Below the pieces are notes generated by a model that was given only the letters and a program-made list of their open reading frames with translations, did not search any database and was not told the origin of the DNA. The position numbers were made by a program, and so were the translations under genes. 64,000 nucleotides of DNA from SCN-70-22 sp046327755 (GTDB taxonomy: Bacteria; Gemmatimonadota; Gemmatimonadetes; Gemmatimonadales; Gemmatimonadaceae): positions 682,001 to 746,000 of the forward strand of contig JAXLXW010000002.1 of the NCBI GenBank assembly GCA_046327755.1. Reading direction: 5' to 3'. This document shows, piece by piece, positions 40,492-49,716 of this stretch (positions are counted from its first letter, which is position 1; each line of letters starts with the position of its first letter).

Positions 40492-40908
40492 ATGCGCGAC
40501 GAGCACGCACTCCCCTCCCCCGTCTCGCCCGACGGCTGGCCGCGCCCCTCGGGCTACTCCAACGGGATGAGCGGGCGCGGGCGCGTCGTGGTCACGGCGG
40601 GGCAGATCGGGTGGGATCCTGTCACGATGCAGTTCCCGGGCGACGACTTCGCGGCGCAGTGCGCGCAGGCGTTCCGCAACGTGGTGGCGGTGCTCGCCGC
40701 GGCAGGCGCCGGCCCCGAGCATCTCGTGCGGCTCACGTGGTACATCACCTCGCGCGATGAGTACAGCGCATCGCTGCGCGAGGTGGGACGGCTGTATCGC
40801 GAGATTGTCGGGCGACACTTCCCGGCGATGGCGGTGGTGATCGTCGCCGGGCTGGTGGAGCCGCGCGCCAAGGTCGAGATCGAGGCAACGGCACTCGTCC
40901 CGGAGTAG
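40492..40908 (+). CDS. ridA: RidA/YjgF-family imine/enamine deaminase
   Basis: The 138-residue protein has the RidA fold motifs VVVTAGQIGWDP, FAAQCAQAFRNVVAVLAAAG, LVRLTWYITSRDEY, MAVVIVAGLVEPRAKVEIEA. The conserved Arg (RAKVEIEA) that holds the substrate carboxylate is present. RidA proteins hydrolyse reactive enamines/imines to ketones and ammonia. The monooxygenase/reductase product, 2-amino-5-oxocyclohex-1-ene-carboxyl-CoA, is an enamine, so this protein may remove its nitrogen. It is the last gene of the plus-strand block, two bases after the ligase, and converges with an M20 gene. Confidence 0.9.
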   Translation: MRDEHALPSPVSPDGWPRPSGYSNGMSGRGRVVVTAGQIGWDPVTMQFPGDDFAAQCAQAFRNVVAVLAAAGAGPEHLVRLTWYITSRDEYSASLREVGRLYREIVGRHFPAMAVVIVAGLVEPRAKVEIEATALVPE

Positions 40909-40934
40909 CGGCGCGCCGCCGCGCGACAGGCGCC

Positions 40935-42152
40935 TTACGCCAGCAGCCGCGCCGCGGTGACGGCGTACACTTCGGCGCACTGCACGAGCGTGTCGATCGA
41001 CACAAACTCGTGCGGGCCGTGCGAGACCGAGAGGAGCCCCGGGCCGTAGGCAAAGGCGGGGACGCCGAGGGTGGCGTAGTGACGCGTCTCGAGGACGCCA
41101 GGGCAGATCTCGAAGCGTGCGCGCCCCGTGGTGACGTCGCGGACGTTCGCCGCCAGTGCCTTGCCTAACGTCGTCGCCGGCTCGGTGGCGGCGGCGATCC
41201 CCTCCTGCATCACCTCCACCTCGCAATCGACGCCGGCAGCGCGGGCACGATCGATCACGTCGAAGAGGCGCCCCTTCTCCGTCTCGAAGTCTTCCTCGGG
41301 ATTGAATCGCCGGTCGACGGTGAACGAGGCGCGGTCGGGGACGACGTTGAAGTTGTCGCCACCGGACAGTTCGCCACCCATGAGGAGGATCGAGGCGCGT
41401 GCCGCGTCGGGCGTCACGTTGAAGCGCGTGCGGCGCTGCGCGACCTCGCGTTCGAGCTCTCCGAACATCCCGGCCACGGTGAGCATGCGCGAGAAGGCGT
41501 TCACGCCGCGGCAACTCAGGCCGACGTGCGCCTCCTTGCCGAGTGCGGTGACGCGCAGCGTGATGACGCCGCGGTTGGCGTTCCAGATCACGCCGGCGGT
41601 CGGCTCCATCGTCAGCATCCCGATGGCGTCGCGCTCGATGAAGCCGGCGCCGGAGAGCGCCACGGTCCCGCGCGGCCCCGACGTCTCCTCGTCAGGCACC
41701 GACACCGAAATCAGTCGCCCGTTGGGTTCGAAGCCGCTCGCCACCAGCGCACGGATGGCGAAGGCCATCGCGGCGATCCCCCCCTTCATGTCGGCGGCGC
41801 CGCGCCCGTGCAGGTTGCGCTTCTCGACGCGCGGGGTGAACTGCGCGCGCTGCTGCGCGGGGACGACATCGTAGTGCCCGCTGAAGTAGAGCGGCCGGCC
41901 GCTGTCGCCAAACGTCCCGATGACGCAGGGTCCTTCGCCCGTGGGGTTCTCGGTGCGGACCACGAGGCCCAGTTGGCGCAGCTGTCGCGCGATGAGCCTG
42001 GCGCACGCATCATAGCCGGTCCCCGGCGGGTTCTCGCTGGGGATGGCGATGAGCTTCGACGCGAAATCGACGAGGTCGGCGGTGTCGCGCTTGAGCGTGC
42101 GCCGGATCTGTCCGGCGAGCCTGGCGTCGCGCGCGCTGTGTCGAGCGGGCAT
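40935..42152 (-). CDS. M20-family metallohydrolase (ArgE/DapE-like)
   Basis: From ATG 42152 (MPARHSARDARLAGQ) the product is 405 residues; the open frame upstream is Arg-rich and unlikely. It has PLYFSGHYDVVPA, HGRGAADMKGGIAAM, SVPDEETSGPRG, TMEPTAGVIW, KEAHVGLSCRGVNAF and VSHGPHEFVSIDTL, giving the two-metal ligand set of M20 enzymes. It is distinct from the M20 protein at 21599 (different sequence in all motifs). Likely role: removal of an acyl group from an amino acid or peptide. It converges with the RidA gene; the gap is 26 bases. Confidence 0.88.
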   Translation of the reverse strand: MPARHSARDARLAGQIRRTLKRDTADLVDFASKLIAIPSENPPGTGYDACARLIARQLRQLGLVVRTENPTGEGPCVIGTFGDSGRPLYFSGHYDVVPAQQRAQFTPRVEKRNLHGRGAADMKGGIAAMAFAIRALVASGFEPNGRLISVSVPDEETSGPRGTVALSGAGFIERDAIGMLTMEPTAGVIWNANRGVITLRVTALGKEAHVGLSCRGVNAFSRMLTVAGMFGELEREVAQRRTRFNVTPDAARASILLMGGELSGGDNFNVVPDRASFTVDRRFNPEEDFETEKGRLFDVIDRARAAGVDCEVEVMQEGIAAATEPATTLGKALAANVRDVTTGRARFEICPGVLETRHYATLGVPAFAYGPGLLSVSHGPHEFVSIDTLVQCAEVYAVTAARLLA

Positions 42153-42181
42153 CGAGCGGACTCTGGGCCGGCGACGGCGTG

Positions 42182-43183
42182 CTACTCGGCGACGGCCAAC
42201 GGGAGCTCGCGGCGTGCTGTCCGCTCGCCGCCCACCGACAGGCGCAACGCGCGCTGCAACCACCAGAGTAGGAAGGCGCCCAGCACGACGCGCCCGCCGA
42301 GGACCGCCGCCGGCGTCAGGAGATGCAGCGCCTTGAGGACGACCGGGACCGCGTACCAGTAGTAGGTCGCGGCGGCCACGGCCGAGAGGAGCGGAAGGGC
42401 GAGCGTGGCCGACGCACCGGTCACGAGTACGACCGTCCCGAAGATGAGCGCACTCTCCAGCGAGTGCTCGAACATGTGGTAGTAGATCGAGCCGGCGGCC
42501 GCGGCCTCTGCGTCGCTGACGTTGAAGTAGCCGTAGACGAAGCCCGGGAAGGCGACGGCGAAGACCCCAAAGGCAGAGAGCAGCCAGGCGCGGCCGCGGC
42601 GGGCACGCCCCATCACCTGGGCGAGCGTCTTGTCGCGCGCCAGGTCGAGGCAGCCGCGCGGCGTGCAGGCGCTGCAGGTGGAACAGCGCGGGTTCTCCAC
42701 GGTGAGCACCGGTTGCAGGCCGTACAGCTGTTCAACCGGGAGGACGGGGCAGAACGAGTTGCAGAAGCCGGCGCGCGCCTCGTAGCGTCGACCGAGGAGG
42801 ATCGCGGCGGTCGCGGCCCCAACGACGAGCAATACCAACGCCTCGCCCCGCACGTTGAAGGCGAAGTGGCGCGCCGGGACCAGGACGGCGAGCGCGATCA
42901 TCGCGGGTGCGCCCGCCCAGCGCGCCGCGTGCGTCTGGTGTCGCCGCGCGCCCGGCGTGTTGGCGATCATGTTGAGCGTGGCCAGCGGGCACACGCCGCG
43001 CCACAGGAGCGGGCTCACGAAGAACGAGAACGGGAGGAGCGGGACCACGACGCCCCAGAAGAGGGTGAGCGACGGCTCCGGTCGGAGCCACACCGCGACG
43101 AGGAAGCCGAGGGTGGCAAGGAGCATCGCCCCCTGCACGAGGTGCCAGGGTTGACTCGGGCGTGGGACGTGGGTGCGCTGCAT
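42182..43183 (-). CDS. Membrane protein with NapH/NosR-like iron-sulphur cysteine motifs
   Basis: From ATG 43183 (MQRTHVPRPSQPW) the product is 333 residues with about seven transmembrane helices. Cys-rich sites are LLWRGVCPLATLN, GFCNSFCPVLPVEQL and NPRCSTCSACTPRGCLD. They resemble the cytoplasmic clusters of NapH/NosR/CcoG-type ferredoxin-like membrane proteins, although CxxCxxCxxxCP is not intact (CSTCSACTPRGC). Such proteins pass electrons from the quinone pool. No reductase or maturation gene is adjacent, so its partner is unknown. It lies 29 bases upstream of the M20 start on the same strand. Confidence 0.65.
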   Translation of the reverse strand: MQRTHVPRPSQPWHLVQGAMLLATLGFLVAVWLRPEPSLTLFWGVVVPLLPFSFFVSPLLWRGVCPLATLNMIANTPGARRHQTHAARWAGAPAMIALAVLVPARHFAFNVRGEALVLLVVGAATAAILLGRRYEARAGFCNSFCPVLPVEQLYGLQPVLTVENPRCSTCSACTPRGCLDLARDKTLAQVMGRARRGRAWLLSAFGVFAVAFPGFVYGYFNVSDAEAAAAGSIYYHMFEHSLESALIFGTVVLVTGASATLALPLLSAVAAATYYWYAVPVVLKALHLLTPAAVLGGRVVLGAFLLWWLQRALRLSVGGERTARRELPLAVAE

Positions 43184-43313
43184 GGGGGCGGAGAATGCGA
43201 CCGACGGCCGCATCTGTCGAGAGGGGATTCCTCCACGACGGCTTGGCCGGGCCGGGGCGCCAAACTGTGACGGCATTTGGCGACGAAGGGTCTCGCCCAA
43301 AGGAGCCACTGCG

Positions 43314-43430
43314 ATGCGGATCATCACCCCCACCTCTCACGCGCCCATTGGGCCGAGCTTCCGCGACATCGTCGGGGTCGTCGTCGGCGCCGTTCCGGTG
43401 CGCGTCACGTCAGCCGAGCGCCCGCGGTAA
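43314..43430 (+). CDS. Possible 38-residue small protein
   Basis: An excellent ribosome site, AAAGGAG, lies eight bases before ATG 43314, followed by a short frame (MRIITPTSHAPIGPSF, then VGVVVGAVPVRVTSAERPR) and TAA. There is no longer homologue I recognise, and the composition is only weakly protein-like, so the evidence is the ribosome site and the lack of any other gene here. The rest of the 43184-43502 gap holds nothing I can support. Confidence 0.35.
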   Translation: MRIITPTSHAPIGPSFRDIVGVVVGAVPVRVTSAERPR

Positions 43431-43502
43431 CACCGCCCGGCCTTCGACGCCCGATCCGCCCGCGATGCCGCCACGGCATCGCCTCCCTTCGCCAGACAAC
43501 TC

Positions 43503-44963
43503 ATGAACGAATACACGACCTCCGCGGCCGAGCCAGCCGCGGGACACGCCGCGTCGCCGCCCGGCAGTGACGCACCACCCGGCAGCACATGGCAGTTGGT
43601 GCGCCAGGCGCTGCGCGGGACACACATCGACTACACCAAGGGAGCGACAGGGCAGGCCATCCTGCTGCTGGCGATCCCGATGGTGCTCGAGATGGCGATG
43701 GAGAGCATCTTCGCCGTCGTCGACGTCTTCTTCGTCTCGCGACTCGGCCCCCAGGCGATAGCCACCGTGGGGCTGACCGAGTCGATGATGACGCTGGTCT
43801 ACACGATCGCCATGGGGCTCGGGATCGGCGCCACGGCGCTCGTCGCGCGCCGCATCGGCGAGCACGACCCCATGGGGGCGTCTCGCGCCGCGATGCAGGC
43901 CGTCCTGCTGGGGCTCGCCCTCTCCGTCACGTTAGGCGTGGGCGGGGCACTCTTCGCGCCGCAGCTCCTGGCGGCGATGGGGGCGGAGCCGGCCGTCATC
44001 GCCTCGGGGAGCGGCTTCACCCGGGTGATGCTGGGCGGGAACGCGAGCGTGCTGATGCTCTTCCTCCTCAACGCGATCTTCCGCGGCGCGGGGGACGCGG
44101 TCATCGCCATGCGCACGTTGTGGGTGGCCAACGCCATCAACATCGCGCTCGGCCCGTGCCTCATCTTCGGGCTCGGCCCCTTTCCCGAGCTCGGGGTGAT
44201 GGGAGCGGCGGTGGCGACGACGATCGGGCGCGGGACCGGGGCGCTGCTGGCCTTCGTCCAGCTGCTCCGTCCCGGCGCACGCGTCCACCTGTCGCGTCGC
44301 GTGCTCCGCTTCGAACCGATCCTGATGTGGCGCCTCGTCCGCCTCTCGGCGTCGGGGACGTTCCAGATCTTCATCGGGATGGCGAGCTGGGTGCTGCTGA
44401 TCCGCGTCCTGTCGGGGTTCGGGAGCGAGGCGCTGGCCGGTTACACCATCGCGATGCGCGTCGTGACGTTCGCCCTCCTCCCCTCGTGGGGGATGAGCAA
44501 CGCCGCGGCGACGATGGTGGGGCAGGCGTTAGGCGCCGGGAAGCCCGACCGTGCCGAGCGTGCAGTGTGGATTGCGGGGCGGTACAACGTCGTCTTCCTC
44601 GGCGTGATCGAGGCGCTCTTCCTCATCTTCGCCCCGCAGATCGTCGCGCTCTTCACGCACGATGCCGGCGTCGCGCGCTATGCAGTGGATGCGCTGCGCC
44701 TGGTGGCGGGCGGCTTCGTCTTCTACGCCTACGGGATGGTGCTGACGCAGGCGTTCAACGGCGCCGGTGATACGTGGACGCCGACGCTGATCAACCTCGC
44801 CTGCTTCTGGTTCTGGGAGATCCCGCTGGCGTGGGCGCTCGCGTTGCACCTGAAGCTCGGGCCGCACGGGGTCTTCCTCGCCGTGGCCGTCGCGTACGGG
44901 ACGCTGGCGGTGGTCTCGGCGGTGCTGTTCCGGCGCGGGACGTGGAAGATGAAACACGTCTGA
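43503..44963 (+). CDS. MATE-family efflux transporter
   Basis: The 486-residue protein has twelve predicted transmembrane helices. The MATE pattern is visible in AIPMVLEMAMESIFAVVDVF, LGPQAIATVGLTESMMTLVY, GIGATALVARRIGEHDP and LPSWGMSNAAATMVGQALGA. Members export drugs and toxic cations using Na+ or H+ gradients. The start ATG at 43503 is followed by an Ala/Pro-rich cytoplasmic tail. The stop lies four bases before a long inverted-repeat element in the convergent space with the TonB receptor gene. Confidence 0.9.
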   Translation: MNEYTTSAAEPAAGHAASPPGSDAPPGSTWQLVRQALRGTHIDYTKGATGQAILLLAIPMVLEMAMESIFAVVDVFFVSRLGPQAIATVGLTESMMTLVYTIAMGLGIGATALVARRIGEHDPMGASRAAMQAVLLGLALSVTLGVGGALFAPQLLAAMGAEPAVIASGSGFTRVMLGGNASVLMLFLLNAIFRGAGDAVIAMRTLWVANAINIALGPCLIFGLGPFPELGVMGAAVATTIGRGTGALLAFVQLLRPGARVHLSRRVLRFEPILMWRLVRLSASGTFQIFIGMASWVLLIRVLSGFGSEALAGYTIAMRVVTFALLPSWGMSNAAATMVGQALGAGKPDRAERAVWIAGRYNVVFLGVIEALFLIFAPQIVALFTHDAGVARYAVDALRLVAGGFVFYAYGMVLTQAFNGAGDTWTPTLINLACFWFWEIPLAWALALHLKLGPHGVFLAVAVAYGTLAVVSAVLFRRGTWKMKHV

Positions 44964-44966
44964 TCG

Positions 44967-45203
44967 CTAGAAGACGAGAGGACGAGAGGACGAGAAGACG
45001 AGGGAGATCAACGGCACAGACGCTCAACACAGAGGTGCACAGCGGAAGCACGAAGGTTCACGGAGGACAGCAGCGAGACCTCCAACGTCATCCGTGAACC
45101 TCCGTGAGACCTCCGTGCACCTCTGTGTCATGCTCTTGAGCGGAGGAGCTCTTGTGTACTCTCGTCTTCTCGTCTTCTCGTCTTCTCGTCTTCTGCCCTT
45201 CTA
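44967..45203. repeat. Nested inverted-repeat element of the TAGAAGACGAGA family
   Basis: Outer arms: CTAGAAGACGAGAGGACGAG at the left (44967-45003) and its degenerate complement ending CTGCCCTTCTAG at the right (45161-45203). Inner arms: CACAGAGGTGCAC (45028-45040) with GTGCACCTCTGTG (45115-45127), and GGTTCACGG with CCGTGAACC. Units have an 8-base period. It fills the space between convergent genes, and its right end supplies the TAG stop of the receptor gene. It may act as a bidirectional terminator or be a small mobile element; it encodes no protein. Confidence 0.7.
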
Positions 45204-47618
45204 GAAGTTGGTCCCCACCGTGAAGAAGACGAGGCGACGCGGTCCGGTCATCAGCGTCTCGAGGTCGCCGGAGACCGAGAAGCCGCCGGTGCCGACGGTC
45301 GAGATGTATTGTTCGTCGAGCAGGTTGACGCCGCTCACCTGGAAGCTGAGCCCCTTGAGCGGGCCGCTGCGCTGGATGGTGTAACCGGCGGAGAGGTCGA
45401 CCGTGGTGTAGGCCGGCGCCGCCATGTCATTGAGGATCGAGAAGTAGCGCTTGCCGACGTGGCGCGCGCTCAGTGAGGCGAGGATTCCGCCGCGCGAGTA
45501 GCGTACGCCGGAGTTGGCGAGCATCGTCGGTGCGTCCACGACGGTCTTGCCGGCAGACGCAACGGTCATGGTGCCGCTCTTGTAGTCGTTGTCGATCTTG
45601 CTGTCATTGAACGCCGCCGACGTCGTCCAGCTCACGCCGTCCGCCAGGCGCACGGCGAGGAGCGCCTCGGCCCCTTTCGTGCTCACCCCGCCCACATTCG
45701 CATACGACGAAACGCACGTGGCAGTGAGCGGGCAGACGGCGACACCGATCAGGCGATTGTTGTAGTCGATGGTGTAGAGACCGAGCGAGGCCTCGACGCG
45801 CGCCTTCCGCATGCGTACGCCCCCTTCGATCGTCGTCGCCTTTTCCGGCTTGGTGTTGTCCTTGAAGAACTGGAACGCCGTGGGGTTGGTGTTGTACACG
45901 CCGCTCTGCGGCGAGTACGGGAAGGCGTTCACGTTCTGTGAGAAGTTGCCGAACAGCTGCCATTCACGATTGGCGGCCCAGACGAGGCCGAGCTGCGGGA
46001 GGATGCCGCCGTCGGTTGGGATCGAGACGTTGGGGCGCGTGGGGTCGCCGAAGAGCGCGGCCTTGGCATCGGTCTTCCCGTTGTTGGTGAAGTCGGCGGC
46101 GATGGAGAGGTACTTCACGCCGTACGAGAGCTTGAGGCGCCCGTCGGCCAGGGTGTTGGTGTTCTGCGCGAAGAGCGTCCTGGTCCCGATCTCCCCGGTG
46201 CGATCGAAGAACTGGGCGAGCACGTTGTTGAAGTCGACCACGGGCGAGGTGGCGTAGTCCTTCAGGCGCCACGCCTTGCGAGTGATGTTGGCGGTGTTCT
46301 GTTCGTACCATCCGCCGACTTCGAGGTCGTTCCCGGCAAACTGGAAGCGCCCGCGCGCCACCACGCCTCCGCGATGCGTGTCGTATTGCGTCTGGCGGAA
46401 GTAGATCGGATCGGGCGAGAAGGCCGTCGACCCGTAGTTGGGGGCGTGCCAGTCCCCGGCCCCAACGTTGGTGTGCAGGTACGGCTTGATGCTCAGGAAG
46501 GCGTGATCGTTCAGCTGGATTTCCCCGCTGACGTACGCGAAGTGATCACGTCGCGCCCCCTGGGCCGAGTGGAAGTAGGCCTGGTCCGGGTTGCTGGAGA
46601 CGGCGGCGGCCTTGGCGGCGCTCCAGTCGGCGAACTGGTCCCAGTCACGCCCCGACTGCTGGAAGCGGGCCAGTGTCAGGTCGGTGTAGTCCGCCTCCGT
46701 CTTGTCGGCGAAGTCGTAGTACGCCGTGAACTTCGCGCGCCCGGCAAGGAGCTGCGCCTTCCAGTTGACCTGGTCCATCCACTGCTCGCCCGCGCCGCCG
46801 AGGAGACCGCCCTGGGCGAAGAGGCCGGCTCGGGCCGGCGAGAAGCGCGCGCCCGATCCCTTCCACTTGTCGGTGTCATAGCGCGAGAGCGAGAGGTAGC
46901 TCTTGAAGGCGGTGTTCCCGCGGGAGAGGAGACCGGTCTCCAGTTTCAGTGCGCTCCGGCGCGCGCTGGCGGCACCGACCATCTGGCGGAAGGAGATGCC
47001 GCGCGAGTTGGCGGGATCGGCGGAGGCGTACTGCACCACGCCGCCGAAGTTGTTGCTGGAGGCGGTGCCTAACGCAGACCCCCCCTGCGTGACGGTGGCG
47101 TCGGCGATGTTGTCGGCATCGACGGCGCGAGCGACGTTGAGGCCGTTGAAGTTGCCGTACGTCATGTCGCCCAGCGTGATGCCGTCGAACGTCTGCCCCA
47201 CCTGCGACGTCTGGAAGCCGCGCATCGTGATGCGCGTGGCCCACTCGTACATGCCGAATGGGTCGGCGCCCTGCATGTTGACGCCGGGCAACCGCTCGAC
47301 CGCCTTGAGCGGCGACGTGCCGGCGGGGGTGATCCTGAGGTCGAGAGCGGTGATGGCATTGCCTGCACGTACCTGGCCGAGCCCCGTGGCCGAGCCGCGG
47401 ACTTCAATCGTGCGGAGCACGCGCGACGAGTCGCTCGGCGCCGCGACGCGACGCGTGGAATCGGGGCGCTGCTGCGCCGATGCGGGGGCCGTCGCCCCGG
47501 CCAGAACGGTGAGCGCGGCGAGCATCGCGACGGCGATGAGTGCCGGCGCCCTCCCGGCAGGACGACGCGGAGAGGTGGCAAACTCGTGCGCACTGCGCGA
47601 ACATGAAACGTGCGGCAT
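45201..47618 (-). CDS. TonB-dependent outer-membrane receptor
   Basis: From ATG 47618 the product is 805 residues; the frame is open upstream across the patatin gene on the other strand, which is noise. A signal peptide ending TAPASAQQ leads to a plug domain (STRRVAAPSDSSRVLRTIEV; SPLKAVERLPGVNMQGADPF; DNIADATVTQGGSALGTASS) and a beta-barrel of about 600 residues ending in KGLSFQVSGVNLLDEQYIST and a terminal Phe (FFTVGTNF). It imports a large nutrient (iron chelate, cofactor or oligosaccharide) using TonB energy. The ligand is unknown. Patatin and a long repeat flank it. Confidence 0.92.
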   Translation of the reverse strand: MPHVSCSRSAHEFATSPRRPAGRAPALIAVAMLAALTVLAGATAPASAQQRPDSTRRVAAPSDSSRVLRTIEVRGSATGLGQVRAGNAITALDLRITPAGTSPLKAVERLPGVNMQGADPFGMYEWATRITMRGFQTSQVGQTFDGITLGDMTYGNFNGLNVARAVDADNIADATVTQGGSALGTASSNNFGGVVQYASADPANSRGISFRQMVGAASARRSALKLETGLLSRGNTAFKSYLSLSRYDTDKWKGSGARFSPARAGLFAQGGLLGGAGEQWMDQVNWKAQLLAGRAKFTAYYDFADKTEADYTDLTLARFQQSGRDWDQFADWSAAKAAAVSSNPDQAYFHSAQGARRDHFAYVSGEIQLNDHAFLSIKPYLHTNVGAGDWHAPNYGSTAFSPDPIYFRQTQYDTHRGGVVARGRFQFAGNDLEVGGWYEQNTANITRKAWRLKDYATSPVVDFNNVLAQFFDRTGEIGTRTLFAQNTNTLADGRLKLSYGVKYLSIAADFTNNGKTDAKAALFGDPTRPNVSIPTDGGILPQLGLVWAANREWQLFGNFSQNVNAFPYSPQSGVYNTNPTAFQFFKDNTKPEKATTIEGGVRMRKARVEASLGLYTIDYNNRLIGVAVCPLTATCVSSYANVGGVSTKGAEALLAVRLADGVSWTTSAAFNDSKIDNDYKSGTMTVASAGKTVVDAPTMLANSGVRYSRGGILASLSARHVGKRYFSILNDMAAPAYTTVDLSAGYTIQRSGPLKGLSFQVSGVNLLDEQYISTVGTGGFSVSGDLETLMTGPRRLVFFTVGTNF

Positions 47619-47768
47619 GGGGGCTCCGACGGTGAGGTGATGGGTGACGCCGCCGTGATGCGCGACGTGCGCCGCAACGTGCTTCGCCTCCGTCACGCCC
47701 TCGTCGCCCCCCACCACACTGCGTGTCACGACGTCGGCACGAATCGCGTGACGAACGAGAGAGCCGCC

Positions 47769-48953
47769 ATGCCCTTCACGATGCGTCCCACCCCGGTCAC
47801 CGATGATCTCGCGCTCGTCCTGGGCGGGGGCGGTGCACGCGGGGCGTACCAGGCTGGCCTGCTGCGCGCCATCGCGCGTCGCTACCCACACCTTCGCATC
47901 CCGATCCTGGTCGGGGTTTCGGCGGGGGCGGTCAACACGATTCACCTCGCCTCGCATCGCGGGACGTTCGAGGAATCGACCGACCAACTCGTCAGGCACT
48001 GGCTGTCGATGACGCCGGAGCAGGTCTATCGCGTGGATGCGCGATCGCTGCTCACCGGCGTGATCCGGTCGGGCTACGGACTGATGTCCGGCGATCCCGG
48101 GGAGCGCGAGCGGGTGCGCGGGATGGTGGATACCGCGCCGCTTCGCGCCTTCCTCGAGCGTACGCTGGAGCGCGACGAGTCGGGGGCATTGCCCGGAATC
48201 CGCTACAACCTCGAGCGCGGGACGCTGCACGCGGCGGCGCTCACTGCGACGAGCTACACCTCGGGGATGTCGGTGACGTGGGTCGAGGGGCGGCGCCCCT
48301 TCGAGTGGGAGCGCCCGCAGCGCAAGAGCGTGATGACGCGGCTCAACGTCGACCACGTGATGGCGTCGGCGGCGTTGCCGATCTTCTTCCCCGCCGAGCG
48401 CGTCGGGGCGGAATGGTACGGTGACGGCGGCGTGCGGCTGACGGCCCCGCTCTCCCCCGCGTTGCACCTGGGGGCGTCGCGCATCATCACGATCTCCACG
48501 CGCTCGCGCGGGCACCGCCCGGCGACGGCGCTCGATCCCAACGAGTACCCGCCGCCGGCGCAGATCCTGGGGACGCTGTACAACGCCGTCTTCCTCGACG
48601 TGATCGACCAGGACGTGGTGCGGATGAACATGATCAACCAGCTGGTGCAGCGCATCCCGGAGGAGCGACGCTCGGGGATGCGGGTGATCGACATCCTGGT
48701 CCTCCGTCCGTCGATCGACCTCGGGCAGCTGGCGCGTGAGTACGAGCCTCGGCTGCCGCGCGTCTTCCGCTTCCTGACGCGCGGGCTCGGGACGCGGAAG
48801 TCGGCGAGCCCGGACATCCTGTCGCTGGTGATGTTCCAGGAGGACTTCCTGCGCCGGGTGATCGCGTTAGGCGAGGAGGACGCCGAGCAGCATGCGACCC
48901 ACCTCGCGGAGTTCCTGGAGGCGGGGGGCGGGGCGCCGTCGGTGGGGGCGTGA
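47769..48953 (+). CDS. Patatin-like phospholipase/acyl hydrolase
   Basis: From ATG 47769 the product is 394 residues; upstream in-frame codons are not protein-like. Motifs are LALVLGGGGARGAYQAGLLR (oxyanion hole), ILVGVSAGAVNT (GxSxG, catalytic Ser) and WYGDGGVRLTAPLSPALHLG (DG, catalytic Asp). This is the patatin catalytic dyad. Bacterial patatins cut membrane lipids, some as toxins or storage-lipid hydrolases. No signal peptide is seen, so it may act in the cytosol. It is divergent from the TonB receptor gene (150-base gap). Confidence 0.9.
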   Translation: MPFTMRPTPVTDDLALVLGGGGARGAYQAGLLRAIARRYPHLRIPILVGVSAGAVNTIHLASHRGTFEESTDQLVRHWLSMTPEQVYRVDARSLLTGVIRSGYGLMSGDPGERERVRGMVDTAPLRAFLERTLERDESGALPGIRYNLERGTLHAAALTATSYTSGMSVTWVEGRRPFEWERPQRKSVMTRLNVDHVMASAALPIFFPAERVGAEWYGDGGVRLTAPLSPALHLGASRIITISTRSRGHRPATALDPNEYPPPAQILGTLYNAVFLDVIDQDVVRMNMINQLVQRIPEERRSGMRVIDILVLRPSIDLGQLAREYEPRLPRVFRFLTRGLGTRKSASPDILSLVMFQEDFLRRVIALGEEDAEQHATHLAEFLEAGGGAPSVGA

Positions 48954-49044
48954 TGGGCGGCGCCGGCGTGCCGGCGAAGGCGTGCCGGCGTCGGCGTGCT
49001 GGCGCCGGCGGTCGTCGCGTCACGCCTAACGGCACCGATGGCGC

Positions 49045-49215
49045 CTAGCGTTTGGGAGATCGCGTGGGGCGGGCAACGTCCGTGCTCCGGCGGCAGCGCT
49101 CGGAGCAGTACTTCACCTGCTCCCAGTCGCGCGCCCACTTGCGTCGCCAGGTGAACGGGCGGCCGCAGGTCGCGCAAAGCTTGGATGGGCGTTGGGAGGG
49201 GGGACGCGCGGGCAT
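49045..49215 (-). CDS. DUF2256-type small zinc-finger-like protein
   Basis: From ATG 49215 the product is 56 residues. KLCATCGRPFTWRRKWARDW, then EQVKYCSERCRR, is the full DUF2256 signature: two CxxC pairs on a conserved basic/aromatic core. The frame extends upstream into a GC-hexamer repeat (Arg-Thr/Ala-Arg), which is not part of the gene. The function of the family is unknown; in other genomes it often sits near cryptochrome/photolyase genes, but none is seen here. It is convergent with the patatin gene. Confidence 0.8.
   Translation of the reverse strand: MPARPPSQRPSKLCATCGRPFTWRRKWARDWEQVKYCSERCRRSTDVARPTRSPKR

Positions 49216-49716
<501 letters not shown>

Noticed and set aside
47619..48515. 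N-terminal extension of the TonB receptor frame
   Set aside because: It lies antisense to the patatin gene and precedes a clear signal peptide.
48958..49012. GCCGGCGTGCCGGCG-rich tract after the patatin gene as a terminator or mobile element end
   Set aside because: It is an irregular GC-rich near-repeat without a clean stem, T-run or defined ends.
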